Shown piece by piece: positions 1 to 20,100 of a stretch of DNA of 64,000 nt. The stretch lies in contig BDSI01000091.1 in NCBI GenBank assembly GCA_003117195.1, positions 292,501 through 356,500 on the forward strand, written 5' to 3'. Source of the DNA: Eudorina sp. 2006-703-Eu-15. Lineage: Eukaryota; Chlorophyta; Chlorophyceae; Chlamydomonadales; Volvocaceae. Numbering within the stretch: the stretch's first letter is position 1; each line of letters starts with the position of its first letter. Under the pieces are notes generated by a model. The model made no database searches and had not been told where the DNA came from. It saw nothing but the letters and a program-made list of their open reading frames with translations. Position numbers and translations under genes: made by a program.

Positions 1-307
1 GCATCCATGCATTCATATATGTTGGGATGTATGCGTGGTAGGCAAGACCGCAAGTCCGCAACGAGTACGGTCTTGACGACGCCGTACGCATGTACATGTG
101 GTCGTTCACATGACCAGTCGTTCCGTACTACGGGCTGTACTACATACAGGCTGTACTACGGGCAGTACTACGGATTGCAGCGCTATGCACTGCAGGCGGC
201 GGTGTCCATGAGAGCTGCATGCGCGCTGAGAGAACCTCCGTCCCTTACGGTGGGTGCATGGTCTGTATGTACGTATGTATGTGTACCAGTAGTTCGTCGG
301 TACTTAC

Positions 308-8971
<8,664 letters not shown>

Positions 8972-10009
8972 CGCCGCGCCCAAATAATAAGCACTGATGC
9001 TGCAACTACAGCTACTGCTTGCGTGGGAGCGAAGCGCAGTATCCCGATGCGGATCCTTGGCCCGCGTGTTTACAAAGAATAACCCAACACGCGGGCGTGG
9101 AGTTCCCGTCACGTCAACGGACGCTACCCTAGAACGAAACGTAGCGGCAGGATATATATCGCCTAGCTGTTCACAACCTAGCTGCTGGCAACCGCCGGCA
9201 GCAGGGCCTGCTGCTGCCGAACCAAATGCGTCCGGCCTGTGCGGAGTGCGGAGGCGGAATATGTTCTGGGGCCGTTTTAGTGCTGGGCAGTGGAGACTGC
9301 TGCCGGGTGGGTCCGCATCTATCGCTCGTCGATACCGAGCGCCAAACCAACAGTCCACAGCAGGCGGCTACCGTACTTCGAAACACAAGAACACAAGGTA
9401 CGGACTATGTAAAGCATGACATTGAAAAGTAAACATTCTCAAATACCCACACGGAACCGGGGTGCATCGAATGCTGTAGGAGGCCTTCCTAGGAAGCGCG
9501 CCGGTGGCTGGCAGGTAGGTTTGATTCCGTCGGAACGGCCGAATGGTTGGCACAGGGCCACGGGCTCGGCCGAGTACTCCAACTCCAATCCAAACGACAT
9601 CCGTCCAGCAGCAGCTGCTGCTGCTACTGCCAGCAGTTGTTCCGCGCCGTCAAGCTTGTCGGAACGAACTCGAGCATTGGCGGCCCGCCGCCCGCAGCAG
9701 CTCATCGATCGAGCGAGTGCCTCGGTTGCCGTGGACGTCAGCAGCCTCCGCCGGTCACCGACTTACACACTTTCCTCAGAGGATATTAGGGGTCGGTGCG
9801 TGTCGTCCTACGCCGCAGGGCTAGCTGCAAAGCCCTTCCTTTACCCAAGTATATATTATAGAATAGTAGTTGTAAAGTTATATACGTACCGGGGGTGCAA
9901 CCAGGCGGTCCCAAAGCAAGGCTGCACGGCGACTAGCTACGTAGCACGTACCCGACGCCGCAGCTGCGCTTCGGCAATCAAGTAATTTTGGGCAGCCCCC
10001 GCTGGTCAG
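8972..10009. promoter_or_regulatory. Shared upstream region of two divergent genes
   Basis: This 1.04 kb separates the start codons of the minus-strand P-domain gene (8971) and the plus-strand paralogue A (10010). It should contain both promoters. An AT-rich stretch with TATATATTATAG near 9850-9864 could be a TATA element for gene A, about 150 bases before its ATG. No other motif was recognised. Confidence 0.4.
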
Positions 10010-13000
10010 ATGTTCCAACGGTCTGGCCGCAAGCCTCGCGGCAGCAGCACTGCCGCAGCGGCTGCTGGCCGCGGTATGCTGCTGCTGGCGATGATCGCGG
10101 TGTCGGGACTTGCTAACTTTGCCGGTCTCGCCCGCGGCATGGAGGCGGCGACAGCGCCGCGCTTGCACGACATCGTGGCTGACCTGACCCATCCAGACAC
10201 AGGGATGGGCGAGCAGCAGGTACGGCGTCGCGTGCGTGCGGATGTTCCAAGTACGGTACGCAAACGCATAAATCTGGACTTGTTTCGTTCGCGCCAACCT
10301 TGATCAAGCACATCTCTTGAAGCGCCTGAGGTACCTTGCGTGCGTCCGGATCTCCTGAAGGTCGCCTTTTGCCTGCCGTACCACCCACCGCTGCCGTAGC
10401 AGGACGAGCAGGACGAGCTCGGGGACGTCAATTTGGATGAGCTCCGAATGGACGAGCTGCCGGGCGACGCGGGTTCCCGGAAGCTGATGTCCACCATTCT
10501 GGGTGGGTGCGTCGTACGCTCTATCTGCGGCCGGGGTGCCGTACAACCAACCAGCGCAGCGTGCCGGCTCATACACACGCGTGAATGCATGCGGTGGCGC
10601 CATCCAGGGCGAAGCGAGCCATCCTCAATCGATTACCGTATTGGGGTCCGTTACTTTTGACTTTTGAGAATTTCCAATTTCAACGGGTTTGCCGCTCCTT
10701 GTTGTTTTTGTCCGGACGGCTTCCGCAGGGGGCCCTCTGCCCGGTCTCAACCTGATTCCAGGCTTCCCTGGACCCAAGCCGCTCACCCCCGGGAGCCTCG
10801 GCCTCCTGGGCCGCATGGGGGCGCTGGGCCGCGCCGAGGCCGCGGGCACCCTGGCCTTCGCCGACTACGTGGTGCGCGGGCAGGACCCCGTGGCCATCGC
10901 GCTGAGGCAGCTGAGCATCGTGGCCATCACATCGTACGGCACTGCCGTACAGAACGCCATCAAGAGGTACGACTTTATAATATTGTGGGGCCATGGTCAC
11001 TTGGTCAGTCGTCGACACGGTTCTCCTCCGCGTGAATTATGTGGTAAGGTAATGACGTCAGTCCGCCCCTGACGTCGGGAATGCTCAATGACAAACCCGT
11101 CCAGAGCGCAGAACCGCCCGGGAGGGTGGTCAGTTGTGGTCCACCGGCCCGTAATTCCCTTCCCGGGGAATTTATTCGACCTATGACAGCACACGTTACA
11201 CGCCTTCTCTGCTGCGCTTTGCCGCACCCGCACCCGCACCCGCACCCGCACCCGCACCCGCAGGGCTGTCGCCAGCATCGACGCCCGACTGGCTCGCTAC
11301 CAGGCCTTTCTGAAGCGGGAGGCCAGCGCTCTCAGCAAGGCAGACGCGCAGGGGCTGCTGGCGCAGGTGCAGCGAGAGATCCGGGTGCGTCCGTTCGTTA
11401 GCTAGGGCCCGTCCGTTAGGGCCCGTCCGTGAGCCCGTCCGTCAGTCCGTCAGTCCGTCAGTCCGTTAGGGCCCGTCTGTCAGTCCGTCAGCCCGTCCGT
11501 CGGTCCGTCGGTCCGTCCGTCCGCCCATGTCCGCCCTGGTCCGGGCGGGTCTGCTCCATCCTCAAGGGGAAGACCCCACAGCTCACACCCTCGCCAGTCT
11601 CACGGGTCGGTGGGGGCTCCTATCGGTCCTGGGATCCCAATGCCAATCACAGCAACGCTTGCAGGTCATTGGACGGATCGCCGCAGGGCCACGCGACGCG
11701 TTCGCGCGCTCACTTCATTCGTTGCTTGCATCTGCATTTCGCCGGATGCCCGTGTGTGTGTGTGTGTCTGTGTGTGTGTGTGTGTGCATCCTAGATCCTA
11801 GCGTGCTCAGCAGACAAAGGCTCACCCGACCCTAACCCCGATCCGGTGCGTGACCGCGTATGTGGCCAGGCACTGGTCATCGCCCGTGCTACCCTGAAGG
11901 ACATGGGCGCCCGCCAGGTGGGGGTGGGTGTGAGTGTGGGTGTGGGTGCGGCTGCCGGCCATGCGTTCCAGTCGCTCATGGCCGATCCATCGGTTGAGGC
12001 TGTAGCCGGCGGTGCGCCTGCTTGCTGCTGCTGCTGCTGCCTTACCAACACCAGAACATGTACAGGCTGTCATGATGCGTTCAAGCGCCGACTGTTCCCT
12101 TATCACGGGGTCGCTGAAACACTTGATTCATCCATATACTTAACACTCAGGTGGCGTACGTCAAGTTCCTGACAGCAGCATCCTCCGCCTGGACCTCATG
12201 GTTCTACGGCATCCAGGTCCGTACAGCCTCAGTCCGTACAGTCTCGGTCCGCCGTACATGGATGCTGTTGGCTGCTACTGCGCGGTTCTGTTCGATCATA
12301 TCATGTTCTGCGCAACTGACCTGCACACCTGCTGCTTACCTTGCCGTACCACTGGACAAGAAGCACGGCCCCGATCACGTTGCCGCCTCTGATGCGACCA
12401 TGATCTGGTCAACCCAACCACCCGGCCCACGCACACAACCCACCCGGCCCACGCACCCAACCCACCCAGCCCACGCACCCAACCCAACCCACCCACTGCG
12501 GGGCGCCACCAATGTGCACCTGCCTACCTGCCGACCGGCGGTCAGGTTCGTTTCTCGGTGCTCACCATCAACATCAACTGGGCGAACGACCCGCTGCAAC
12601 TGGAGCTCAATAGAGTGCTGTACAAGTGAGTCGGTCAGTCCCGCGCAGCAGCCCGAAGCGTAGCAGAGGGTGCCAAACGAACCCTTTGCTATAGGCTCCG
12701 CGGGGAGCAACAGGCACGCCGCCGTGAGGGCGGGGCCACGCGTGCACCAGCTGCAGTGTGTTGGACCGCTTGCGGACCAGATCCGACTTCATGGCGCTGG
12801 GCACTGGAAAGTCATATCACAAGCACGGACGGACGGACGGACGGACGGACGGACGGACGGACGGGCAGTAGGGAAAACATAACTATGTATAATTGATGTT
12901 ACGGTGGGCCCCGCTAGGGCCATCGGTGGCAGCCGCGGCCGCCTCACCGCAGACTGCACGCTGTCCGCCCACTGGTAGCTTGTTGGTCGCATTCTCGGGG

Positions 13001-15081
13001 CGGGATCGGGAGGGTGTCGCACGAACGTCTGCCCTTGTGCGCCAGCCCTTGTACGACTATGTACTGCCGTCGTAACGTGCGCCCGTGGATGAATGTACGA
13101 TGTACGACGCAGTTTGGGTGACGTCACTTCGCTCATCGGTCTCCTGTTGAAGCCCTTCATCACTGCATGGAAGTTCGAACAGTGAGTACGGCATCGTGTC
13201 GTGGCCTTAGCTTGGGGTGTGCCAGTCCGGGGTGTGGAAGTCGAAGGTGTGCAAGCCTGGGGTGTGCAAGCCTGGGGTGTGCAAGTCTGGTCCCGGGCTG
13301 GTTGGGCTCGCACAGCCGCGTGGATCGCATACGGCGCGCGTTTGCCTGCGACCCGTGGGTCCGTCACGCAAGTCCGTGCCGCAGGCTGGCTTGTTGGATG
13401 AGCCCCTGTCATCGTGTCGTCGCCGTTAACGAGACGCACTGACTCTGAAGGGCCCACACGCTCGTGATGGTCCCGGGCGCGTCGATTAGGGACCCTCCAG
13501 AGCCCAGCGCTCTTATTGGTGATGGGACACACTGAACAACCTCTAGCCTTGGTGAAACACTGCCGTGCAAGAATCGCCAACGTCCGTTCCCCCAAACGGC
13601 ATCACGCACATCACGTGCATCACGCACAACAGGAGGTTCTTCAACACGCTGTACAACGTCGTCTTCCAGGCGTACGTGCGGGAGCGGAACCGCCTCACCA
13701 TAACGCCCACGGCGACGCTCATGGTGAGACGTGGGAGGACGTGAGAGGTGACCCGACGGCGAAGAGTCGGCTGCCCCGCTCGCTCGCAAGCTACGCACGC
13801 AGGCCACCGTGGCCACCGCGGGCAACGAAGCTGGGCAAAAGCCGCGCTTCTGGTTACATGCCCACCGCGGGCAACGAAGCTGGGCAAAAGCCACGCTTCT
13901 GGTTACATGCCCACCGCGGGCAACGAAGTTGGGCAAAAGCCACGCTTCTGGTTACGTGACCACCGCGGGCAACGAAGCTGAGCAAAAGCCGCGCTTCTGG
14001 TTACGTGCCCACCACGGGCAACGGAGCTGGGCGCGCATGAACTGGCGCTGTATGTCCGCTCTCCGGTTGAGCTGCGCTGCCCGCCCCACCGCACGTGTTC
14101 CCCCCTGTGGCCGCTGCGCAGTACCGATTCGGCAGCGGCAAGAACATCCAGTACATGATAGACCGGGTCACTGCGCTGGCGCAAGCGGTGAGTCGGACGG
14201 GCAATGGCCAATGGGATCTGTCGCAGGGCGGGCACCGGGCAAGGCGCAGCAAGGTAACGGGGAAAGCGCGGCAGAGGAGTCCGTATGTTGGTAAGGGGCG
14301 GGGTACGGTAAGTTGGCGCGTCAGGTCGTGTGGTGGTAAGGTGGCTATGGGGCAACCATAGGTATGATATTAAGCTGTGCTGATAGAAACATCGCGGCGC
14401 ATTATTGGCAAGTGAGTCAGTGCGGACATCAGCCAGACCTAGCACGGTTACGACATCTATATCTCTGGGAGCCCTTTCAGAGATCTTACAGATGCATGCA
14501 GATCGGTTTGCATACGCGAACAGGGCGCCCTGCGAGGCCAAGTGAAGGACCCCGTATTTCACGACCCCTAGACCTCACGGGCGGAGGTGATTGCATGCTG
14601 ATAGCGATCTAGGTGTTAACATGCTGTTCTGCCTACGATACGGTATTGCATTGCATGAGGTCCCCTTTGCTGCACACGATATCACTCGGGTGCACGGGTC
14701 CGGTGCACGGCCCCCCACGCGAATCAGCCCCACATACTGGTAGTAACGTTCATTTTTTCATACTGGCGCGGCTCTGCCCCCCCTCCCTCCTTTTACACAC
14801 AAACGCATGCAGCTCGGCCCCTCGCATGTCACGCACTCCTGTTCTGCCTGCTTAAATGACACACACGTGATCGCATGCAGCTCGGCAACGGGGCCAACGC
14901 GGAGGCGCTGCTGACCGCCGCCCGGGCGGCTCGCGACCAAGTGGCCGCCGCCCTCAGCCCCGCCCAGGGGTCGCCCTTCAGCGCCGGAGGCTTCGGCGGC
15001 GGGGCGGCCGCGACCGGCGGGATGCCGGCGCTGGACCGTCTGGCCGAGATGCTCCGGAACCGTGCCGCCAGCCGCGGATAG
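10010..15081 (+). CDS. Paralogue A of an unrecognised family (11 exons, ~430 aa)
   Basis: Exons: 10010-10219, 10400-10502, 10729-10966, 11264-11384, 11870-11917, 12151-12216, 12546-12625, 13113-13181, 13633-13723, 14122-14187 and 14881-15081. They total 1293 bases with every phase consistent. The N-terminus carries a hydrophobic segment, GMLLLAMIAVSGLANFAGL, suggesting a signal peptide or targeting sequence. Recognisable blocks are LPGLNLIPGFPG, then ADYVVRGQDPVAIALRQLS, a 41-residue mixed-charge helix-like exon, FLTAASSAWTSWFYGIQ, ININWANDPLQLELNRVLY and NRLTITPTATL. The tail is Ala/Gly-rich. I recognise no known domain. Paralogue B, 2.1 kb downstream in the same orientation, has the same exon order, phases and often exon lengths, which strongly supports both models. 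TGTAA signals occur at 15827 and 15952. Confidence 0.8.
11221..11262. repeat. (CACCCG)n hexamer at an intron 3' end
   Basis: About seven CACCCG units run directly into the CAG acceptor of exon 4 of paralogue A, standing where a polypyrimidine tract is expected. Confidence 0.85.
12824..12866. repeat. (GGAC)n microsatellite
   Basis: About ten GGAC units lie in the intron between exons 7 and 8 of paralogue A. Confidence 0.9.
13808..14035. repeat. ~47 bp minisatellite, about five copies
   Basis: The unit begins CACCGCGGGCAACGAAGC and ends in CTTCTGGTTACATGCC. Copies start near 13814, 13861, 13909, 13961 and 14010 (the last truncated). The array lies in the intron between exons 9 and 10 of paralogue A. 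Confidence 0.9.
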
Positions 15082-17190
15082 AGAGTCAGTTCGCACTGTG
15101 CAGGTGGTCCTCGGCGGATGGTGTGCTGCTTGCGGCAGGTCCTATTAGTATGTCGCTAGGTCCTATTCGTGTTATTTATGGTGTTACAGGGCACCCCGCA
15201 GGGGGGACCCCGTAGGTCCTTTGCGATGGGGTGATGTGGTTGGTATCATCAACCAACGTTGCTCGGTAACTGTGATCGACTGCTTGCTGTGGATGTGCTG
15301 CGGAGCAACCGCGTCGCGGCGCGGCCGCCTACCGCTCTGGTTCGCCCTCCAACGAAACTCGTTCACAAGGCCGCCATTGACTGTTCAGTTTGACGATTGG
15401 AAGCTGACGACCGAAGGCCACCCAATGGTCTGTTTCAGGACCCCAGGCGGTCTGGCAATCTGGTAATTAAACGCGCGACGAGTATCGGTACCAACTGCGA
15501 AGGGTAACTTGACCCAGGAGCCAGGCAGCGGCGGCGGTTTACGGTGCTGCCCAGGGGATTTCTATCCGGCGTTTGGACGGATCGGGGTCGTTTTCGTACG
15601 GCATCTCATATGCCGGTCTATGTATGCCCAAACCATGGGGCCGTCCCCTTTGAACTCTTACACACCAGGGACCTTGGGACCCCTGGGACCCGAGCCTGTC
15701 GAGTAGGGATGATATGACATTTTGTGCTTAAGGGTGGGGCGGAACGCGCTTTGGTTAGCGTTGTTCCGACGTTGTGTTGGCGGTGTGGGGCGAGCGGAGG
15801 AGGGTAAGCACAACCGTGCACAGCTTTGTAAGCAGCACATTGACTCCTCGCTTCGTGAGCTTGTCCGTGAGACCGAACCGTAAGCGCGTGCTTCGCGCCA
15901 TATCACATGGTACAATGAATGATATTTCAATTGCTGTGCTTACTATTTATCTGTAAGCAGTGATACTCGCAGGCATTGCAAGTTCCGATCATGTTTTGTT
16001 ATGTTATGTTCACGGGCACCAGTTCGATCGTACAGAAACACTGTTTTCGAATCAGGCGCTGAGTAGTTAGTTAGCAAACTTATTTATCATACTTATGTTG
16101 GCTATATACAAATCATTAAGTGGAGGAGCCAATCTACTACCGCTGTGGCCGGCTGCGACCTGCCACGACGGGCTTTAAGCCCGTCCCCAGAACCTCGGGA
16201 ATCCAGATTGTATCATTGCAGCCCACTTACATTATATAAATGAAAAAAATTTGTGAAATATGAGAGTTTGCTACACCTCGACCCAACGCATCGCACGGGT
16301 CGGCCTGTGATCAGCGGAGGTCAACGGCCGGCACAAATAAACGCATCTTGTCGTGCATCATTCAGATCTAGAAAGACGCTTAACTTTAAGATTATTTTAA
16401 TGTGTTAAAAAATAATAGTGTCTCGCATTGTCAATTCTGCTCGCATGTTTGTAACCATTCATGTCAGCGAACATGTTGTGTACACGTTAAGCAGGTTAAA
16501 GCAAGCTGTACATTTGTCTACCAATATGTGAATTTAACACTTTTTACTACGCAACTGCCAAGGTTAAGCCTTCACCTGCGTTTTTCTGGGCTCTTGGCCC
16601 TCGGCGGCATCCGTTGGAATGTTCGAGTGTACGACACTAGTACTGCTGTATTGGAATGGGAGGGAATCCCTCTGGTGGGCCGGATACTCAGCGCCCGCCT
16701 GAGGTGTCTCAGGGCCGCGATGTCAGGACTACCCTGAGCGGACCAACACAACCGCTGCAAGATCAGTGTGAGGCGAGCCCGCTTGACGCAGAGAAATAAA
16801 AAAGGCTATCCATACCGCTCTCAGATCACTGTCACAAGTTTCCTTGCTGCTCCAAGAATTCAGGTGAACGCTGTTTAAATGAGGATCCAAAGCATCGAAG
16901 CAACCCTCTTAAGCGCCTGACATTAAGCCCGCACCGTTTGCGGATGCAGCTGTGCCTTCCCCACGTGTCGAGGTGGCTAGGGGTGGCTCGATCGACTCCA
17001 TGCTGATGAGAACCCGCGCAGCTGTCCCCCATGCTGCGAACACGCCCTGTTGTTGTCCAATCCAATCAGCTGAATATTCCACATCCTCACGTGTTTGCTC
17101 GCTAGACAGCTGTAGAGCTACGGGGTACAGACGCAGTCCGATTGCAGCCCCGTTGCCCACCCCGTTGCGGCCGCAGGTCAGGCGCCACGG
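15082..17190. other. Spacer between paralogues A and B
   Basis: The first part is probably the 3' untranslated region of paralogue A, with TGTAA at 15827-15831 and 15952-15956 as candidate poly(A) signals. From about 15950 to 16560 the base composition becomes AT-rich. A 111-codon ORF at 16402-16737 has no supporting codon usage or similarity I recognise. The last few hundred bases should hold the promoter of paralogue B. Confidence 0.5.
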
Positions 17191-20100
17191 ATGCGCGGCC
17201 AGCTACGCCGTTCTGGGGGGCGCGCAACCGGGTGCGGATGGCTATTCGGCGGCGGCGGCGTGTCCTCCGCCGCCACGGCCCGTAGGGCGGTGGCGCTGCT
17301 GGCTTTGGTGACGATGCAGGAGTTGTGCTGGCGGGCGGGCCGCGCGCACGGCATGCAGGCGGGGCCGACCCATGGGACAGGACATGGGCACATGGGGCCG
17401 GAGGACGCGGGCGGCCGCGGCGGCGTGGGCGACGCCGAGGGGTTCGGGCCGGTACGTGACGCAATTCGATCTGAGCTTGCTTCCAGAGTGGCGCCCCGTC
17501 ATGTGAGGGCAGAATTTCGCAATCGCACCTTGTAAAGATTGCATTACTAATGGCACGGCTACTATCTTGCCAGTGTACCTCCTGGCGGCTTTACTTAGGG
17601 ACGGGGCCCTTGTGCCCCTTTCCCGGGCGCAGGACTGTAGGCCAGGCGTGCTAAGTCAAACGCCGGCAGCCTCCCTCCGATCTCCTTAACATTCCTGGAC
17701 CGGCGCCTCCCGCCCGTGGCTGACAGACACGTGTGTTGTCGTACCGCCGACCCTGCACGACAGGAGTACGACCAGCTGCTGGCCTCCCTGGGTGACCATC
17801 ACAACGCCGCCCGCAAGCTCCTCACTGCGCTCAAACGTGTGTAGCTATCCGTATACATTTGATAACGGTGGTCATCTGAACGAATTCCGTATCACCATGT
17901 AACCACGCACGTCACCCATGCGGTTCAGTTCCAATTCCAACCTCGGTGCATTTGACTTCGGATCCACTCTCGCTTGGATTCACTCAGACCCGCTAAGATC
18001 CGCTAGGGTCCGCTAGGATTCGGATTCACTAGCGTCCATCTGCCCCAGCCTGTGCTCTTCAACCCCACGCCAACCTCCGACCCTCTAACTACCACCCCCA
18101 TTTGCAGCCGGTCCGCTGCCCGGCCTCTCATTCATCCCGGGCTTCCCGGGCGGCGGGGGCCTCAAGCCCCCCGGCTTCTCGCCTCGCGACCGGTCGTTCG
18201 CGGCGCGCATCGGCGCGGCGACGGAGGAGGCCTTCGCCGACTACGTGGTCAAGGGCCAGGACCCCGTGGCCATCGCGCTGCGGCAGCTCAGCGTCGTGAC
18301 CATCGCCGCTTTCGGAACCGCGGTACAGAATCAGATCGCCAGGTAGGTTAGTACGATCACGTACATTGTACGTACGTTTGTAATTAGAGACGAAGTCAGG
18401 AGCGCTGCGGGACGAGATGCCGTACGCAGCAAGCGCAAGCACGGTGGGTCTTTGTATCGGCCGCTGTTGCGTCGCCGTGCACATATCACGTTTGGGGGCG
18501 CGAGCGAGGGGCTCCTTGCGGTGCTCTGTCCCGGCCCGGATAGGAGTCTTGGCACTCCAATGAACACAATCTACAGGTATGTGTGGGGTTATGCGCCCCA
18601 ACCATGTACCCCACACGCGCTGCCGCGCAGGGCGATCCGCGACTGCGATGCGCTGCTGGCCCGGTACGAGGACTACCTGGGCCGCGTGGCGGATGCGATG
18701 ACGGACAGTAACGTGGAGAACCTGTTGGCTGCGATACAGCGGGAGGTCCGGGTGGGTGGCTGCGATACAGCGGGAGGTCCGGGTGATTGGCTGCGCGGGG
18801 TTGAGAGGTCCGATGGGGAGAGGAGGCGGTCCGTGGCGCAGCGCCCTCAGGGGCCCTCCTAGGGGACCCCCATCTGGCGGGCATCCCCGGGGGCGCTATG
18901 AGCAGCCCCAGAGGTGGAAGCGCACGCCATATGGCCACAGGCAGGGAGGGGTTCTGCGATCCGACGGGCACGGGGCCAAGCCGGGCCTTCCTTCAACGAC
19001 CCCGGCGTACGTCTTGTATCTTGTGTCCAAGCAGACAGACATCCTCCGACGGGGGACGTGCGTAGACCGACCGGAAGCGGGCGGGCGACATGGGCCCAAC
19101 CTCCCATGGCCAGCGACTCGGCTCCATACACCGGTGCTGAATGGCGCGGAACGCTGCCTTCTGTGCCTGCTGCCGCTGCTGCTGCTGTCGCTGCTGCTGC
19201 TGCTGAGTGGCCGCAGGTTGTGGTCATCGTCCGAGCGGCGCTGGAGGACATGGGTGCCCGATGGGTGGGTTGGGGCGGACCCTTTTGGATGGCGGCCGCC
19301 GCCAACAGTCATTTACCCATTCACATCCATGCATCCGCCCCCATCCATTCATCCGTAGGCAGTCTACGTGGCCTTCCTGACTGAGGCGGCGTCCGCCTGG
19401 GTGTCTTGGTACTACGGCATCCAGGTGCGGTGGTCTGAGGTGGTGTGTTGGCCGGTTAGTTTATGGCAGTTAGGCGGTTGATTGGCGGTTAGATGATGGT
19501 AGTTGAATTCGAGCTGAAGTGCTAGGCCTTTCTTCCTGATTGGCCGCGTGTTCAGAGCCGCAGCGCCTGGGCGAGTAAAGGCGCACCCCTGCTCACACAC
19601 AGAGCTGACCCGCCCCGGCCCCATCACCACCCGCAGTTCCGGTTCACAGTCATGCTCATCGCCCTACAGTGGGCAAACGATCCGTTTGCCTTGGAGTATG
19701 TCCGAGTGTTGTACAGGTAAGTACGGGTGATCATCATCCACGGTGTCGTACCGATCTACATGCATGCGACCGGTGGATGTTCAGCTGGGGCTTATGAGCC
19801 GCGATGGCCCCCTCTGACCGCCGCCCTGACAGCTGACACGCTCTTTTCGTTCTGCGCAATGACGTGGTTTCCTCAGTGCAATCTATCAATCAACACCAAC
19901 GTGAGTGCCGTATTATGATCGCTGCGCACCAGCGTTTGACGGCTATGACTCACCAGCATGTGCCTCATCATTGCACTTCCCTTCACCTCGCCTCTCTCCG
20001 CCCGCATCCCAAACACCCGACGCACGCAGTTTGTCGGACCTCACAAAGCTGGTGGGTCTGGTGCTGTCGCCCTTCATCACCGTCCAGGAGTTCGAACAGT

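Noticed and set aside
13808..14035. CRISPR array
   Set aside because: The copies are contiguous without unique spacers, and the context is a eukaryotic intron.
16402..16737. 111-codon plus-strand ORF as a gene
   Set aside because: It spans AT-rich and GC-rich sequence, lacks codon bias and has no recognisable motif.
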